This document shows positions 7,915-16,665 of a DNA stretch of 64,000 bases, one piece after another. Source of the stretch: DASZHJ01 sp035507155 (GTDB taxonomy: Bacteria; Pseudomonadota; Alphaproteobacteria; ATCC43930; CGMCC-115725); contig DATJOK010000069.1 in assembly GCA_035507155.1 (NCBI GenBank), positions 1 to 64,000 on the forward strand. The letters are read 5' to 3'. Position numbers and translations under genes: made by a program. Within the stretch, counting starts at the first letter, position 1, and each line of letters opens with the position of its first letter. Under the pieces are notes generated by a model. That model had not been told where the DNA came from and did no database searches. It saw only the letters and a list, made by a program, of their open reading frames with translations.

Positions 7915-9503
7915 ATGGAACGCGACTGCGCGCCCGAAGCGTCGATGGGACCGGAGAGCGGCGTGCGCGGTGACTGCCCGTGCAGCGTGAAGCGGAAAAC
8001 GGTACCGCCCTCGGCGCGCCGCTCCGCGCTGATGTTGCCGCCATGGGCTTCGACGATCGCCTGGCAGCTTGAGAGTCCGATGCCGAGCCCGTCCGGCTTG
8101 GTCGAGATGAAGGGCGCGAAGAGCTGTCGGCGGATCTGCTCCGGCAGACCCGAGCCGCTGTCGGCCACGGCGACCTCGACGATGCCCTCGGCGCGGAGCG
8201 CCGTCGAGATCACGAGCTCGCGGCGCTCGCTGTCGGCCATCGCCTCCAAGGCATTGCGCATGAGGTTGACCAGCACCTCCACGATCTGGGCGCGGTCCAC
8301 CACCACCACCCGAGCGGCGGGATCGAGATTGATGCGCACGCTGACGTCGGTCCCGTTTGCCGCCAGTGCCAAGGCGCGAGCGTCCTCGATCATGTCGGGC
8401 AAGGCCTCCGCCGCCTGGTGCGTTTCCCGGCGGCCGACGTACTCGCGCAGCCGCTGCACTACCGCCGCCGCGCGGATCGTCTGCTGCTCGGCTCTTTCCA
8501 GCAGGTCGGGAAGCCGGGCGGCCATCCCGGGCTGCTCCGTTTTCAAGATGCCGGCCGCGCCATGCAGATAGTTGAGGGTGGCCGTCAGCGGCTGATTGAT
8601 CTCATGCGCAAGCATGGCCCCGACCTGGCCTATCGCGGTCAACCGCGAGGCGCGCACGAGTTCCAGCTGCAGCTCGCGCAGGCGACGCTCAGCCCCACGC
8701 CGGACGGCGGTCTCGCGCCGTAGCGTCTCCAGCGTCTTGCTGAGATCGGCGGTCTGCGCTTCTACTCGGTTCGCCAGCTGGGAGTTGAGCTCGGACAGTC
8801 CTGCTTCGGCGGCGCGCCGGCGGCGGATCTCGAGCGTCATGCGATACAGAATCCAGCAGATCGCCAGGGCGCTGAAGCCCGTCGTGCCGAGCAGGGCAAC
8901 CTGTGTCAGCGTGGCTTTGCTGACTGCGGCCTGTTGTTTTGCGCGGTAGGTCTGGTCTTCGGCTGCGATGAGCTCGTCGAGCTTGATGCCGAGCGCCTCC
9001 GCGAGCGCATCGCTCCGCTGGATCTGCGCATTAAGGCGCTCGGGTTTCAGGGGCTCCGCCGCCGATGGGAGTGTCAGGACAGCGACGATCGCCAGGGTTT
9101 CGGTCATCAGTGGAGCGATCTCCTCGAGGCGCTGCCGCTGCTCGGGCTGTTCGGCAACGAGCCCGCTGAGGGAGGCGAGATCGTCCACGGCCGATTTCGC
9201 GGCGCCTCGATAGGCGTCGCGATTGCCGGGCTCTCCACTGCGCGCATAGTTGCGCGCTGCGAGCTCAGCCCGGCGAAGATCGATGGCCAGGCGGTTGGCG
9301 ACGTTGATGGTCGCCTGCGCGTGGTCCCGCGCTCCGCCCGTGTCCATGAGCGCGCGCAAGGTACGATTGGCAAGGATGGCGCCGCCGAGGATCATCAGCA
9401 CGGCGACCAGAAATACCACATAGCGGATGCGATCGCTGGCCGATGCTGCGGCCCAATTTCTCTGTGCGGCTCCCGCCATGGGAAAGGTCGTCCTCGTCGC
9501 CAT
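7911..9503 (-). CDS. FixL-like membrane sensor histidine kinase with CHASE3-type sensor region
   Basis: I use ATG 9503 (530 residues, MATRTTFPMAG); an ATG at 9578 would add 25 Arg-rich residues, and neither start has a strong ribosome site. Order: membrane helix (YVVFLVAVLMILGGAIL), a periplasmic helical region of about 150 residues with RRAELAARNYARSGE as in CHASE3 domains, a second membrane helix (ALLGTTGFSALAICWILY), a coiled coil, a HisKA domain with the His in AMLAHEINQPL, and HATPase boxes (LMRNALEAM, DSGSGLPE, DGLGIGLSS). The HEINQPL H-box and following sequence place it in the FixL/DctB group. There is no fused receiver. The neighbouring receivers are candidate partners (inference). 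Confidence 0.9.
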   Translation of the reverse strand: MATRTTFPMAGAAQRNWAAASASDRIRYVVFLVAVLMILGGAILANRTLRALMDTGGARDHAQATINVANRLAIDLRRAELAARNYARSGEPGNRDAYRGAAKSAVDDLASLSGLVAEQPEQRQRLEEIAPLMTETLAIVAVLTLPSAAEPLKPERLNAQIQRSDALAEALGIKLDELIAAEDQTYRAKQQAAVSKATLTQVALLGTTGFSALAICWILYRMTLEIRRRRAAEAGLSELNSQLANRVEAQTADLSKTLETLRRETAVRRGAERRLRELQLELVRASRLTAIGQVGAMLAHEINQPLTATLNYLHGAAGILKTEQPGMAARLPDLLERAEQQTIRAAAVVQRLREYVGRRETHQAAEALPDMIEDARALALAANGTDVSVRINLDPAARVVVVDRAQIVEVLVNLMRNALEAMADSERRELVISTALRAEGIVEVAVADSGSGLPEQIRRQLFAPFISTKPDGLGIGLSSCQAIVEAHGGNISAERRAEGGTVFRFTLHGQSPRTPLSGPIDASGAQSRSI

Positions 9504-9719
9504 CGATTTTCTCGACGGTGGCTGCACGGGCGTCGGATCAGTGGCATGAACTCTGTCCTGACCGGACCGGCGTCGCATTGAGATGGATCAAGAAATCGAT
9601 GCCGGCCCCGGGTGAACGCGCAGAAAAGCCTGTGCGCGTGGTGGACCCGCAGGTCTTGAGATGGCTTGCGGCGCGCCGGTCGGCGGGCTTCACTCAGGGA
9701 CGAAAAAAGGGAGGAAGCA

Positions 9720-10079
9720 ATGACTGTCGCGCAATCGAGACCCGGTCTCCTGCTGGTGATGGTGGATGTCGACCCCGAGCAGGAAGACGAGCTCAATCGC
9801 TGGTACGAGGAGGAGCACATCCCCGAGCGGCTGTCGATTCCGGGGTTTCTCCGTGCCCGGCGCTTCGTCGCCCTGGAGGGCAGCCCCAAATACCTCGCGC
9901 TCTATGAACTCGCCGGTCCCGAGGCGTTGCAGAGCGACGAATATCGTCGCTGGAAGAACGAGAACGCGACCGAATGGACTCGGCGCATGGAGGCGGCGTT
10001 CAAGGGCTTCGTGCGGAATGTGTACGTGGAGATCTCTGCCGCGGAAACGAAGCCTGGGGGCAAGAGCACCGCTACCTGA
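9720..10079 (+). CDS. Small protein with ferredoxin-like (dimeric alpha/beta barrel) fold
   Basis: A 119-residue cytoplasmic protein from ATG 9720, preceded by the ribosome site GGGAGG. The pattern LLVMVDVDPEQEDELNRWY, EEEHIPERLSIPGF, RARRFVAL, YLALYELAGPEAL is typical of DUF4286/EthD-like proteins, which fold as dimeric alpha-beta barrels and bind or modify small molecules. The WYEEEHIPE motif is the most conserved part. It is monocistronic here, 216 bases from the divergent kinase start, and followed by a 16-base palindrome. The substrate cannot be inferred. Confidence 0.72.
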   Translation: MTVAQSRPGLLLVMVDVDPEQEDELNRWYEEEHIPERLSIPGFLRARRFVALEGSPKYLALYELAGPEALQSDEYRRWKNENATEWTRRMEAAFKGFVRNVYVEISAAETKPGGKSTAT

Positions 10080-10087
10080 GTGGCTCT

Positions 10088-10103
10088 GCGGGCTCGAGCC
10101 CGC
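10088..10103. terminator. Perfect 16-base palindrome after the ferredoxin-like protein
   Basis: GCGGGCTC and GAGCCCGC are adjacent, 8 bases after the stop at 10079. Good position for a transcription end hairpin, but no T-run follows. Confidence 0.4.
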
Positions 10104-10252
10104 GGTGCAATCGGGGCGGGTAGGGGACGAGGCGTCCTCGTGCGTCAACACAAGGTTAACGTTTCCGGTGGATAACTTCAGGGGTGCCAATCCGCGCCAT
10201 GGGCGCGGCATGCAGTGGGAACCATCCCTCTCCAGCGGGGTCTTGAGGGTCC

Positions 10253-10633
10253 ATGGGCTACGCCAAGCGGAAAGACAGGCCGGTCGAGCCGGGCGAAGAG
10301 GCGTCGAGGCTCGATCAGATTGGGCGTCTCCACGTCGCGATCGGGCAATGCCGCGGCAAGCCGGCCAGCGATTCCCGGACGGCGAAGCTGTTCGCCGCCG
10401 GCATCCCCAAGATGGCGCAGAAACTGGTCGAGGAGGCCGCGGAAGTCGCTATCGAGGCGGTTCGCGGTCAGCGTGCCAAGCTCCGCGACGAGAGCGCCGA
10501 TCTCCTCTATCACCTGGTGGTCCTCTGGACCGCCCTCAACATCTCGCCGGAGGAGATCTGGGACGAGATGAAGCGGCGCGAGGAGATGCTGGGCATCGCC
10601 GAGAAGGTGCCGAAGCGCCTGCAGGGCGTCTGA
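10253..10633 (+). CDS. hisE: HisE-like phosphoribosyl-ATP pyrophosphatase
   Basis: A 126-residue all-alpha protein of the MazG/HisE superfamily. The signature KLVEEAAEVAIEAVRG followed by RDESADLLYHLVVLW matches the Mg-binding ExxE...D..YH pattern of HisE, which hydrolyses phosphoribosyl-ATP to phosphoribosyl-AMP in histidine synthesis. The ATG at 10253 has GAGGG upstream. It carries about 25 extra N-terminal residues compared with a typical HisE. It stands alone: no other his gene is in the window. It may be the genomic HisE displaced from the operon, or a paralogue with another nucleotide substrate. Confidence 0.75.
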   Translation: MGYAKRKDRPVEPGEEASRLDQIGRLHVAIGQCRGKPASDSRTAKLFAAGIPKMAQKLVEEAAEVAIEAVRGQRAKLRDESADLLYHLVVLWTALNISPEEIWDEMKRREEMLGIAEKVPKRLQGV

Positions 10634-10639
10634 GGCAAT

Positions 10640-12082
10640 CTAGAGCAGCGTCTGCCACAGGCGCGAAAAGAACTCGTGCAGGCGGCCCCAGAGCGGCCGG
10701 TTGCGCCATGCCTCCAGGGTGACTTCGCCGGCGGATTTCAGGTCGTCCTGGAACATCGCCTCGAGCTGGCCAGCGGTTTGGCGGCCGAGGATGACCGCAT
10801 CGACCTCGTTGTTGAAGAGGACGCTGCGGTGATCGAAGTTCGAGGAGCCGACCTCGGACCAGACGCCGTCGATGACCGTCGTCTTGGAATGCAGGATCGA
10901 GCCGTGGCGCTCGTAAATTTTCACACCGGCTTCCAGCAGATCGGAATAGCTCGCATGACCGGCTTCCAGCGCCAGATCGGAGTCGCTCTCGCCGGGTAGC
11001 AACAGGCGGACGTCGACCCCGCGGCGCGCGGCCTGGATGAGGTCGCGCCGTTCGGCGTGGGTTGGCACGAAATAGCCCGTCGTCAGCCAGATCCGGCTTT
11101 CTGCGTTGCGGATCGCGGTGAGCAGGGCGACATAGTATTCCGGCACCGCTTGGGTCGGACTGCTGCCCAGCACTTGCACCACCTCCGATCCGGCGGGGCT
11201 GAGCTGCGGAAGCGAGCCGGCATCGGGGAGCGCCTCACCCCCCTGCTTCTGCCAGGTTTCCAAGAACAGGCGCTGCAGCTGCGCCACCGCCGGCCCCTCG
11301 ATCTCGATGTCGGTGTCGCGCCAGTAGAGGGCGGCAGTCTCCCGGCGGGCTCCTGCTCCGGCGTAGAGCTTCTGCGGCGGCGGATTCATGTAGGCCTTGC
11401 TCATGTTGACGCCGCCCATGATCGCAACACGGCTGTCGACGACCAGGATCTTGCGGTGGTCGCGGTCGTTGAGCGAGGTCGGGGCGGCGATGGCCAGCGG
11501 TGTCGCGGGATGGAAGTCGACGAAGCGCACTCCGGCCGCCTTGAGGCGATCGAAAAAGGCCGACGATGTGTCGTCCGAGCCGATGCTGTCGTAGATCACG
11601 TCCACCTGCACGCCGCGGCGCGCCGCCTGCGCCAGCAGGTCGCTCAGGCGCTCGCCGTGATCGTCGATGTCCTCGAAGATGAAATATTCGAGATGGATGG
11701 AGAATTTCGCTGCCCGCATCGCCGCGAACATGGCTGGAATGGTGGCGCCTCCATCACGCAGCAGAGTGACCTTGTTGCCGGTCACCAAGGGAGCGTCATC
11801 AAGGGCGGCTTCGAGGGCGAGGTGCCTCTCGAGCACGGTGGCGTCCTTCGACTGCTGCTCCAGCTTGACGATGACCGCCTTACTCTGTTCCGCGCTCAGC
11901 GGTCCTCGGGCGCCGACCACGGTGGGATCGGGCTTGCTCACGGCGGCCTCGGCGATGAGGTCGTCGACGTCAGGAGGTGCCGCGCAGGCGCCGATGAGAA
12001 GCAGCAGCAGCGCCGATGTGACGAGCTTGGTGGAAACGCCGAGGGACGGGCCGGAGGTTCCGTCGCGGGGATCGGTCGTCAT
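10640..12082 (-). CDS. Phospholipase D-family cardiolipin synthase-like lipoprotein
   Basis: A 480-residue protein with two PLD catalytic motifs: NDRDHRKILVVD followed by GGVNMS (residues about 205-228), and LHSKTTVIDG followed by GSSNFDHRS (about 395-420). This is the architecture of bacterial cardiolipin synthases, which condense two phosphatidylglycerols into cardiolipin and glycerol. Instead of the usual two N-terminal membrane helices it has a short signal with a lipobox (LLLLIGAC then AAPP), predicting a lipid-anchored periplasm-facing enzyme. It is convergent with hisE, 6 bases apart. Alternative: a PLD-type phospholipase or transphosphatidylase of other specificity. Confidence 0.85.
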   Translation of the reverse strand: MTTDPRDGTSGPSLGVSTKLVTSALLLLLIGACAAPPDVDDLIAEAAVSKPDPTVVGARGPLSAEQSKAVIVKLEQQSKDATVLERHLALEAALDDAPLVTGNKVTLLRDGGATIPAMFAAMRAAKFSIHLEYFIFEDIDDHGERLSDLLAQAARRGVQVDVIYDSIGSDDTSSAFFDRLKAAGVRFVDFHPATPLAIAAPTSLNDRDHRKILVVDSRVAIMGGVNMSKAYMNPPPQKLYAGAGARRETAALYWRDTDIEIEGPAVAQLQRLFLETWQKQGGEALPDAGSLPQLSPAGSEVVQVLGSSPTQAVPEYYVALLTAIRNAESRIWLTTGYFVPTHAERRDLIQAARRGVDVRLLLPGESDSDLALEAGHASYSDLLEAGVKIYERHGSILHSKTTVIDGVWSEVGSSNFDHRSVLFNNEVDAVILGRQTAGQLEAMFQDDLKSAGEVTLEAWRNRPLWGRLHEFFSRLWQTLL

Positions 12083-12162
12083 GCGTCCATAACGCGCGAG
12101 CGACCGATCCCTGCTGTGGCAAATTTCTTATGATTCGATGTCCGGCAACCTATCCGCGGCGG

Positions 12163-12960
12163 TCAGCGTCGGGCGGCGAGCCAGTCGAGCATGACGCGGT
12201 TGAAGCTCTCCGGCCGTTCGACATTGGGGAAGTGCCGGGAATCGGCAATTTCCTCGTAGCGGGCGCCGGGAACGAGGCCGGCGAGGCGCTTGTTCTCCGC
12301 CGGCGGCGTCCCCGGATCGGCGGCCCCGCAGACCACCAGCACGGGCAGCTTCACCGACGGCAGCTTCGGCACGAAATCGAAGTCTAGGATCGCCGCCGCG
12401 CAGCCTAGGAAGCCCTGCGGCGTCGTGGCCGCGACGGTATCGCGGAGCTGCTTCCAGCGCGCCGGCTTGCTGGGTTTGAAGGCTTCGGTGAACCAGCGCT
12501 CCATCGTGCCGTCGGCGATCGGCGCCAGGGAGTTTGCCTGCTTGACCGTCGAGGTGCGCGGCGCCCAGGCGATCTTCGCATCCGGCAAAGTCGCCGGCAG
12601 GGTATCGCAGAGCATCGCGGATTTGACCTTGGAGGCGTGCTCCGTGATGAAGGCCTGGCCCAGCATGCCGCCAATCGAGAGGCCGATATAGTGCACGCGG
12701 TCGAGGCCGAGGGCATCGATCGCCGTCGCGACGTCGCCGGCGAGCGCGCTCATGGTGTAATCACCAGGCACCGGGTCGCTGCCGCCATGTCCGCGCATGT
12801 CGAGCCGGAGCACGCGATAGCCCGCAGCGAGAAGCGGAGGCAATTGCTCGGCCCACATGCCGCTGTCGGAGGCGAGCGAGTGAGTGAAGCATACCACCGG
12901 CCCGGTCTCGGGACCGGTCAGGTCGTAGTAGAGGCGTCGTCCATCAAGGGGCAGCAGCAT
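12163..12960 (-). CDS. Alpha/beta hydrolase, 3-oxoadipate enol-lactonase-like
   Basis: A 265-residue alpha/beta hydrolase with nucleophile elbow GLSIGG, acidic residue in CGAADPGTPP, and catalytic His in DSRHFPNVE; oxyanion region CFTHSLASDSGMW and DMRGHGGSD. The length and GLSIGGMLGQ motif match PcaD-type 3-oxoadipate enol-lactone hydrolases, but no other beta-ketoadipate gene is nearby, so the substrate is open. It follows the small membrane protein at 12979-13149 on the same strand with 18 bases between, so the two probably share a transcript. Confidence 0.82.
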   Translation of the reverse strand: MLLPLDGRRLYYDLTGPETGPVVCFTHSLASDSGMWAEQLPPLLAAGYRVLRLDMRGHGGSDPVPGDYTMSALAGDVATAIDALGLDRVHYIGLSIGGMLGQAFITEHASKVKSAMLCDTLPATLPDAKIAWAPRTSTVKQANSLAPIADGTMERWFTEAFKPSKPARWKQLRDTVAATTPQGFLGCAAAILDFDFVPKLPSVKLPVLVVCGAADPGTPPAENKRLAGLVPGARYEEIADSRHFPNVERPESFNRVMLDWLAARR

Positions 12961-12978
12961 GGGTCTTGTCCTCCCGGA

Positions 12979-13149
12979 CTATGATTGGAACAGGAGATAG
13001 TAGAGCACATAGAGCCAACTGAAGAAGCCGTCGATGATCGACCACAGCACGCTGTGGCCGCGCGACCAGGATATCGCGATCGCAAGCGCGTTGCCGAAGC
13101 TGATGCCGTAGGTGACGCCGGAGCGATAGTAGATGGCAGCCATGTTCAT
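12979..13149 (-). CDS. Small membrane protein (56 aa)
   Basis: Starts at ATG 13149 behind GGGAG; a longer version from 13197 is less likely. The sequence MNMAAIYYRSGVTYGISFG has a hydrophobic middle (NALAIAISW), then a hydrophobic C-terminal helix (IDGFFSWLYVLYYLLF), so one or two membrane helices are expected. It resembles short integral membrane proteins seen upstream of unrelated genes in alphaproteobacteria. Located immediately upstream of the hydrolase gene on the same strand. Function unknown. Confidence 0.6.
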   Translation of the reverse strand: MNMAAIYYRSGVTYGISFGNALAIAISWSRGHSVLWSIIDGFFSWLYVLYYLLFQS

Positions 13150-13289
13150 TTCTCCCGGGATCTGCTGAAAGTCCTGTGCGAGCTTAGACGATCGCACCGA
13201 TCTTGGCGCGGTTCGCGGCGTGACCCGATTGCTCCGCCGCGTCGCGGCGTGCTAAGGCAGCCGGCGCGGCGCGGAAGGGCAAGCACGAA

Positions 13290-13871
13290 ATGAGCGGCAC
13301 CGTGGTGGAAGGCGATCTGACGAGGCCCGCGCCAGCCCCGCCGCTCGTCAACCTGGGCATGCTGTTCACCGCTTTCCTCCGCATCACGCTTTCGGGATTC
13401 GGCGGCACGCTGCCCTGGGCGCATCGCATCCTGGTGGATGAGCGGCGCTGGCTCAGCCCGCGCGAGTTCGTCGACGCGTTGAGCCTGTGCCAGTTCCTGC
13501 CGGGGCCCAATGTGGTGAACCTCTCGATCGTGGTCGGACAGCGGTTCCGCGGCGTGCCCGGCGCGATCTCCGCCTTCACGGGGCTGGTGGGCGCGCCGTT
13601 CCTGATCGTGCTCAGCCTCGGCATGATCTACAGCCGCTATGGTCACGCGCCCGTAATCGACCATGCCCTTGCCGGCGTCTCGGCCTCCGCGGCCGGGCTG
13701 GTCTGGGCGATGGGTTTGAAGATGGCGCAGCATTTCTGGCGCCTGCCGCGCGCCATCGTGGTGACGCTCCTGGGTTTCCTGGCGGTCGGTGTCATGCAGT
13801 GGCCGATACTCCCGGTGATCCTGGTGCTGACACCCCTCAGCATCGCCGCCGCGTGGTGGTGGCGCCGATGA
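13290..13871 (+). CDS. Chromate transporter, N-terminal-half subunit
   Basis: A 193-residue membrane protein, one CHR domain: the motif FLRITLSGFGGTLPWAHR near the start and LCQFLPGPNVVN match the FGG and PGP signatures of ChrA proteins, which export chromate (or transport related oxyanions). About six hydrophobic segments are visible. This is a short-chain ChrA; the second half is encoded by the next gene, whose ATG overlaps this TGA (ATGA), so the two are translationally coupled and form a heterodimer. Confidence 0.9.
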   Translation: MSGTVVEGDLTRPAPAPPLVNLGMLFTAFLRITLSGFGGTLPWAHRILVDERRWLSPREFVDALSLCQFLPGPNVVNLSIVVGQRFRGVPGAISAFTGLVGAPFLIVLSLGMIYSRYGHAPVIDHALAGVSASAAGLVWAMGLKMAQHFWRLPRAIVVTLLGFLAVGVMQWPILPVILVLTPLSIAAAWWWRR

Positions 13872-14398
13872 AGGAGCAGGTCTCGCTCTGGGCGATCGCG
13901 CTGCTCTTCGGCTCGCTGTCGCTGGTCGCCGTCGGCGGCGCCAACGTGGTGGTGCCGGAGATGCATCGTCAGGCCGTCGACCTCGGCAACTGGATGAGCG
14001 ATGCCGACTTCGCCAATCTCTACGCCATCGTCCGCGCGGCGCCCGGCCCCAACATGCTGATCGCCACGATGATCGGCTGGAAGGCCGCCGGACTCCCGGG
14101 CGCGGTTGTCGCCACGGCGGCGATGTGCGGACCCTCCTGCCTGCTGACCTACGGCGTCACGCGGGTCTGGCAGCGCTATCAGCACACGCGCTGGCGCCCG
14201 GCCGTGGAGGCGGGGCTCGCGCCGGTGACCGTCGGCCTGGTGCTGGCGAGCGCCTTCGTCCTGACGCGGGCGGCGGATGCGAATTGGCGCGCCGTGGTGG
14301 TGACCGGGATTACCGCCGCGGTGGCGCTCGGCACCCGGCTCAACGCGCTCTGGGTGCTGGCAGCAGCGGGGGCCTTAGGGGCCTTCGGCGTGCTTTAG
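13868..14398 (+). CDS. Chromate transporter, C-terminal-half subunit
   Basis: A 176-residue membrane protein with the second CHR domain: SLVAVGGANVVVPEMHR replaces the GG motif and VRAAPGPNMLIATMIG carries the PGPN signature. It partners with the preceding half (4-base ATGA overlap). Paired short ChrA proteins insert with opposite topology to make one transporter. Its stop overlaps the stop of the convergent acyl-CoA dehydrogenase gene. Confidence 0.9.
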   Translation: MKEQVSLWAIALLFGSLSLVAVGGANVVVPEMHRQAVDLGNWMSDADFANLYAIVRAAPGPNMLIATMIGWKAAGLPGAVVATAAMCGPSCLLTYGVTRVWQRYQHTRWRPAVEAGLAPVTVGLVLASAFVLTRAADANWRAVVVTGITAAVALGTRLNALWVLAAAGALGAFGVL

Positions 14399-16056
14399 GC
14401 GATCGCCGCGCGCTCGATGATGGCGCGGCAGTCGGTCCCGGCCGGCAGAGTGCCGAGCGCTGCTGGTGCGCCATGCTCGAGACGCGTCACGCAGAAGGCG
14501 TCGGCGACGGCAGCGGGCGCATGGCGGATCAGCAGGGCGGCCTGCAAGCCGAGGGCGATCCTGCCCACCAGCCGGCGGGCCAGCCCTTCCTCGGTGGCGG
14601 CGCTGCCGCTCAGATCGGCCTCGAAACCGGCGAGGAAGACGTCGAAGGCGGCGTGGCCGCCGCGGGCACGAGCGAGCTCGGCGCGGAGCTGATCGACCGC
14701 CTCCGGTGCCCGGCCCATCACCCGCCGCACGTCGAGGCAGATCACGTTGGCCGAGCCTTCCCAGACGGAGTTCACCGGCGCTTCCCGATAGAGGCGCGGC
14801 ATGATGCTCTCCTCCACATAACCATTGCCGCCGAGCACTTCGAGCGCTTCCAGCACCACAGAAGGCGCCCGCTTGCAGGTCCAATACTTCGTCACCGGCG
14901 TGAGCAGCCGCGCCAGCAGCGATTCCGCGGGGTCGCTCTCGCGGTCGTAGGCGGCGGCGAGGCGCAGCGCGAGGGTGGTGGCGGCCTCGCTCTCGAGCGC
15001 CAGATCCGCCAGCACGTTGGTCATCACCGGCTGGTCCACCAACTTGCGCTGGAAGGCGGTGCGGTGGCTCGCATGATGGATCGCCTGGGTTGCTGCCTGG
15101 CGGATCAGGCCGGCGGAGCCGACCGCGCAATCGAGCCGGGTCAGGTTGCTCATCTCGATGATGATGGGAATGCCGCGGCCTTCCTCGCCGATGAGCCAGC
15201 CCCAGGCCTCCACCAACTCGACCTCCGAGGAGGCGTTGGACCGGTTGCCGAGCTTCTCTTTGAGGCGCTGCAGGCGGAGGCCGTTGCGCTCGCCGTCCGG
15301 CGTCCAGCGGGGCACCAGGAAGCAGCTCGGTCCCTTCGGCGCCTGCGCCAGCATCAGGAAAGCGTCGCACATCGGTGCCGAGAGGAACCATTTGTGACCG
15401 GTGATGCGGTAGATGCGCCCGTCGTCGGTCGGGATCGCCTGGGTGATATTGGCGCGCAGATCGGAGCCGCCCTGCTTCTCGGTCATTCCCATGCCGAGGA
15501 GCGCTCCCGTCTTGTCGCGCGCTGGTCGGAAATGCGGATCGTATTGGCGCGAGAAGATCCGCGGCAGCCATTCGGCGGCGAGCGAGGCTTCGCGCCGGAG
15601 TGTCGGCACGGAACCGTAGGTCATGGCGATCGGGCAATAAGCGCCGCTCTCGATCTGCGTCAGCATGAAGGTGCCGGCGGCGCGGGCCACATGGGCACCC
15701 GGCTTGGGGTCGGACCATGGCGAGGCATGGAGGCCATGGCGAACGGCGAGCGCCATCATCGCGTGCCAGGCCGGATGGAACTCGATCTCGTCGCGGCGAT
15801 TGCCGAAGCGGTCGAAGCTGTGCAGCTCGGGCGGATGGCGGTTGGCGGCGAAACCGAGCTCGATGGTCTCTGCCTTGCCGAGTTCGGCGCCAAGCGCGCC
15901 GAGCTCAGGCTCCGCCCAGGCGGCGCCTTCGCGGCGCACCGTCTCGCGCAGCACCCGGTCGCCTGTGAAGAGGTTGTAGTCCGCCAGCGGCGGGACCTGG
16001 TTCAGCACCTCATGGGTTGGGGCGCCGAGGCGCGGCGCCGAGGGGGCGGCGGGCAT
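14395..16056 (-). CDS. aidB: AidB-type acyl-CoA dehydrogenase
   Basis: From ATG 16056 (553 residues), chosen because GGGAG sits eight bases upstream; an ATG at 16098 would add 14 residues. The protein has the long AidB-type N-terminal domain (HEVLNQVPPLADYNLF), the FAD-binding region MGMTEKQGGSDLRANIT and ITGHKWFLSAPMCDAF, the loop SCFLVPRW, and the catalytic-region motif LEVLGGNGYVEESIMPRLYR with VWEGSANV. E. coli AidB is an alkylation-response flavoprotein that binds DNA; close homologues include plain acyl-CoA dehydrogenases. No ada or alk gene is adjacent, so the DNA-protection role is by homology only. Confidence 0.87.
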   Translation of the reverse strand: MPAAPSAPRLGAPTHEVLNQVPPLADYNLFTGDRVLRETVRREGAAWAEPELGALGAELGKAETIELGFAANRHPPELHSFDRFGNRRDEIEFHPAWHAMMALAVRHGLHASPWSDPKPGAHVARAAGTFMLTQIESGAYCPIAMTYGSVPTLRREASLAAEWLPRIFSRQYDPHFRPARDKTGALLGMGMTEKQGGSDLRANITQAIPTDDGRIYRITGHKWFLSAPMCDAFLMLAQAPKGPSCFLVPRWTPDGERNGLRLQRLKEKLGNRSNASSEVELVEAWGWLIGEEGRGIPIIIEMSNLTRLDCAVGSAGLIRQAATQAIHHASHRTAFQRKLVDQPVMTNVLADLALESEAATTLALRLAAAYDRESDPAESLLARLLTPVTKYWTCKRAPSVVLEALEVLGGNGYVEESIMPRLYREAPVNSVWEGSANVICLDVRRVMGRAPEAVDQLRAELARARGGHAAFDVFLAGFEADLSGSAATEEGLARRLVGRIALGLQAALLIRHAPAAVADAFCVTRLEHGAPAALGTLPAGTDCRAIIERAAIA

Positions 16057-16120
16057 CGTCCGTACTCCCGATGGCATCACTGGCAGCGAGCCTAGCATGC
16101 TGCTGAGGAGCTGACAGTGC

Positions 16121-16525
16121 TCAGCCCTTGCCGCGATCGACGCTGAGCGGGCCGGGGCCGAAAACCGTCACGTAGAGCATGCCGCCCATGATGGCGAGGT
16201 GCTCGTAGAAGGCGGCGATCTGCTGCGTGTATTGCGCGCCGTCCAGCTTCCAATAGGCGTGGAAGATGACGGCGAGCACGCCGGTGTAGAGGAAGAAGGC
16301 AGCGGCGGCCCAGCGGGCGCGAAGGCCCAGGATCAGCATTGCCCCGCCGCCCAGCTCGAGCGCGGCTGCGGCCCAGGCGAGGATCAGCGGGTAGGGCAGG
16401 TGGTGCGCTGCGATGTTGTCCACCGTCCGCTCGATGCCGGCGACTTTGCGGATTCCCGAGTTGAAGAAGGCGCTGGCAAGGCCGAGCCGGGCGATCAGCA
16501 GGATCCAGGACTTGATCTCGAACAT
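16121..16525 (-). CDS. DoxX-family membrane protein
   Basis: A 134-residue protein from ATG 16525 with four hydrophobic segments; the family pattern is clear in LLIARLGLASAFFNSGIRKV, AAALELGGGAMLILGL, YTGVLAVIFHAYW and HLAIMGGMLYVTVFGPG. DoxX-like proteins are small inner-membrane proteins; a few pair with quinone oxidoreductases, most are uncharacterised. A longer frame starts at 16591 but its extra residues are hydrophilic and have no ribosome site. It lies 65 bases upstream of the aidB-like gene on the same strand. Confidence 0.83.
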   Translation of the reverse strand: MFEIKSWILLIARLGLASAFFNSGIRKVAGIERTVDNIAAHHLPYPLILAWAAAALELGGGAMLILGLRARWAAAAFFLYTGVLAVIFHAYWKLDGAQYTQQIAAFYEHLAIMGGMLYVTVFGPGPLSVDRGKG

Positions 16526-16665
16526 AGGTACTCGCTCTCGCTGGGAGGAATCTATCGGCAGGCTCGAAGCATAGCAGAGCCGGCGGCCCATCGCCTCGCG
16601 CCGATTGGATTTGTGCTATAGCTGGCGCCCTTCAGCCGGTACAGAAGGTCAGCATCAGCTTCGTC

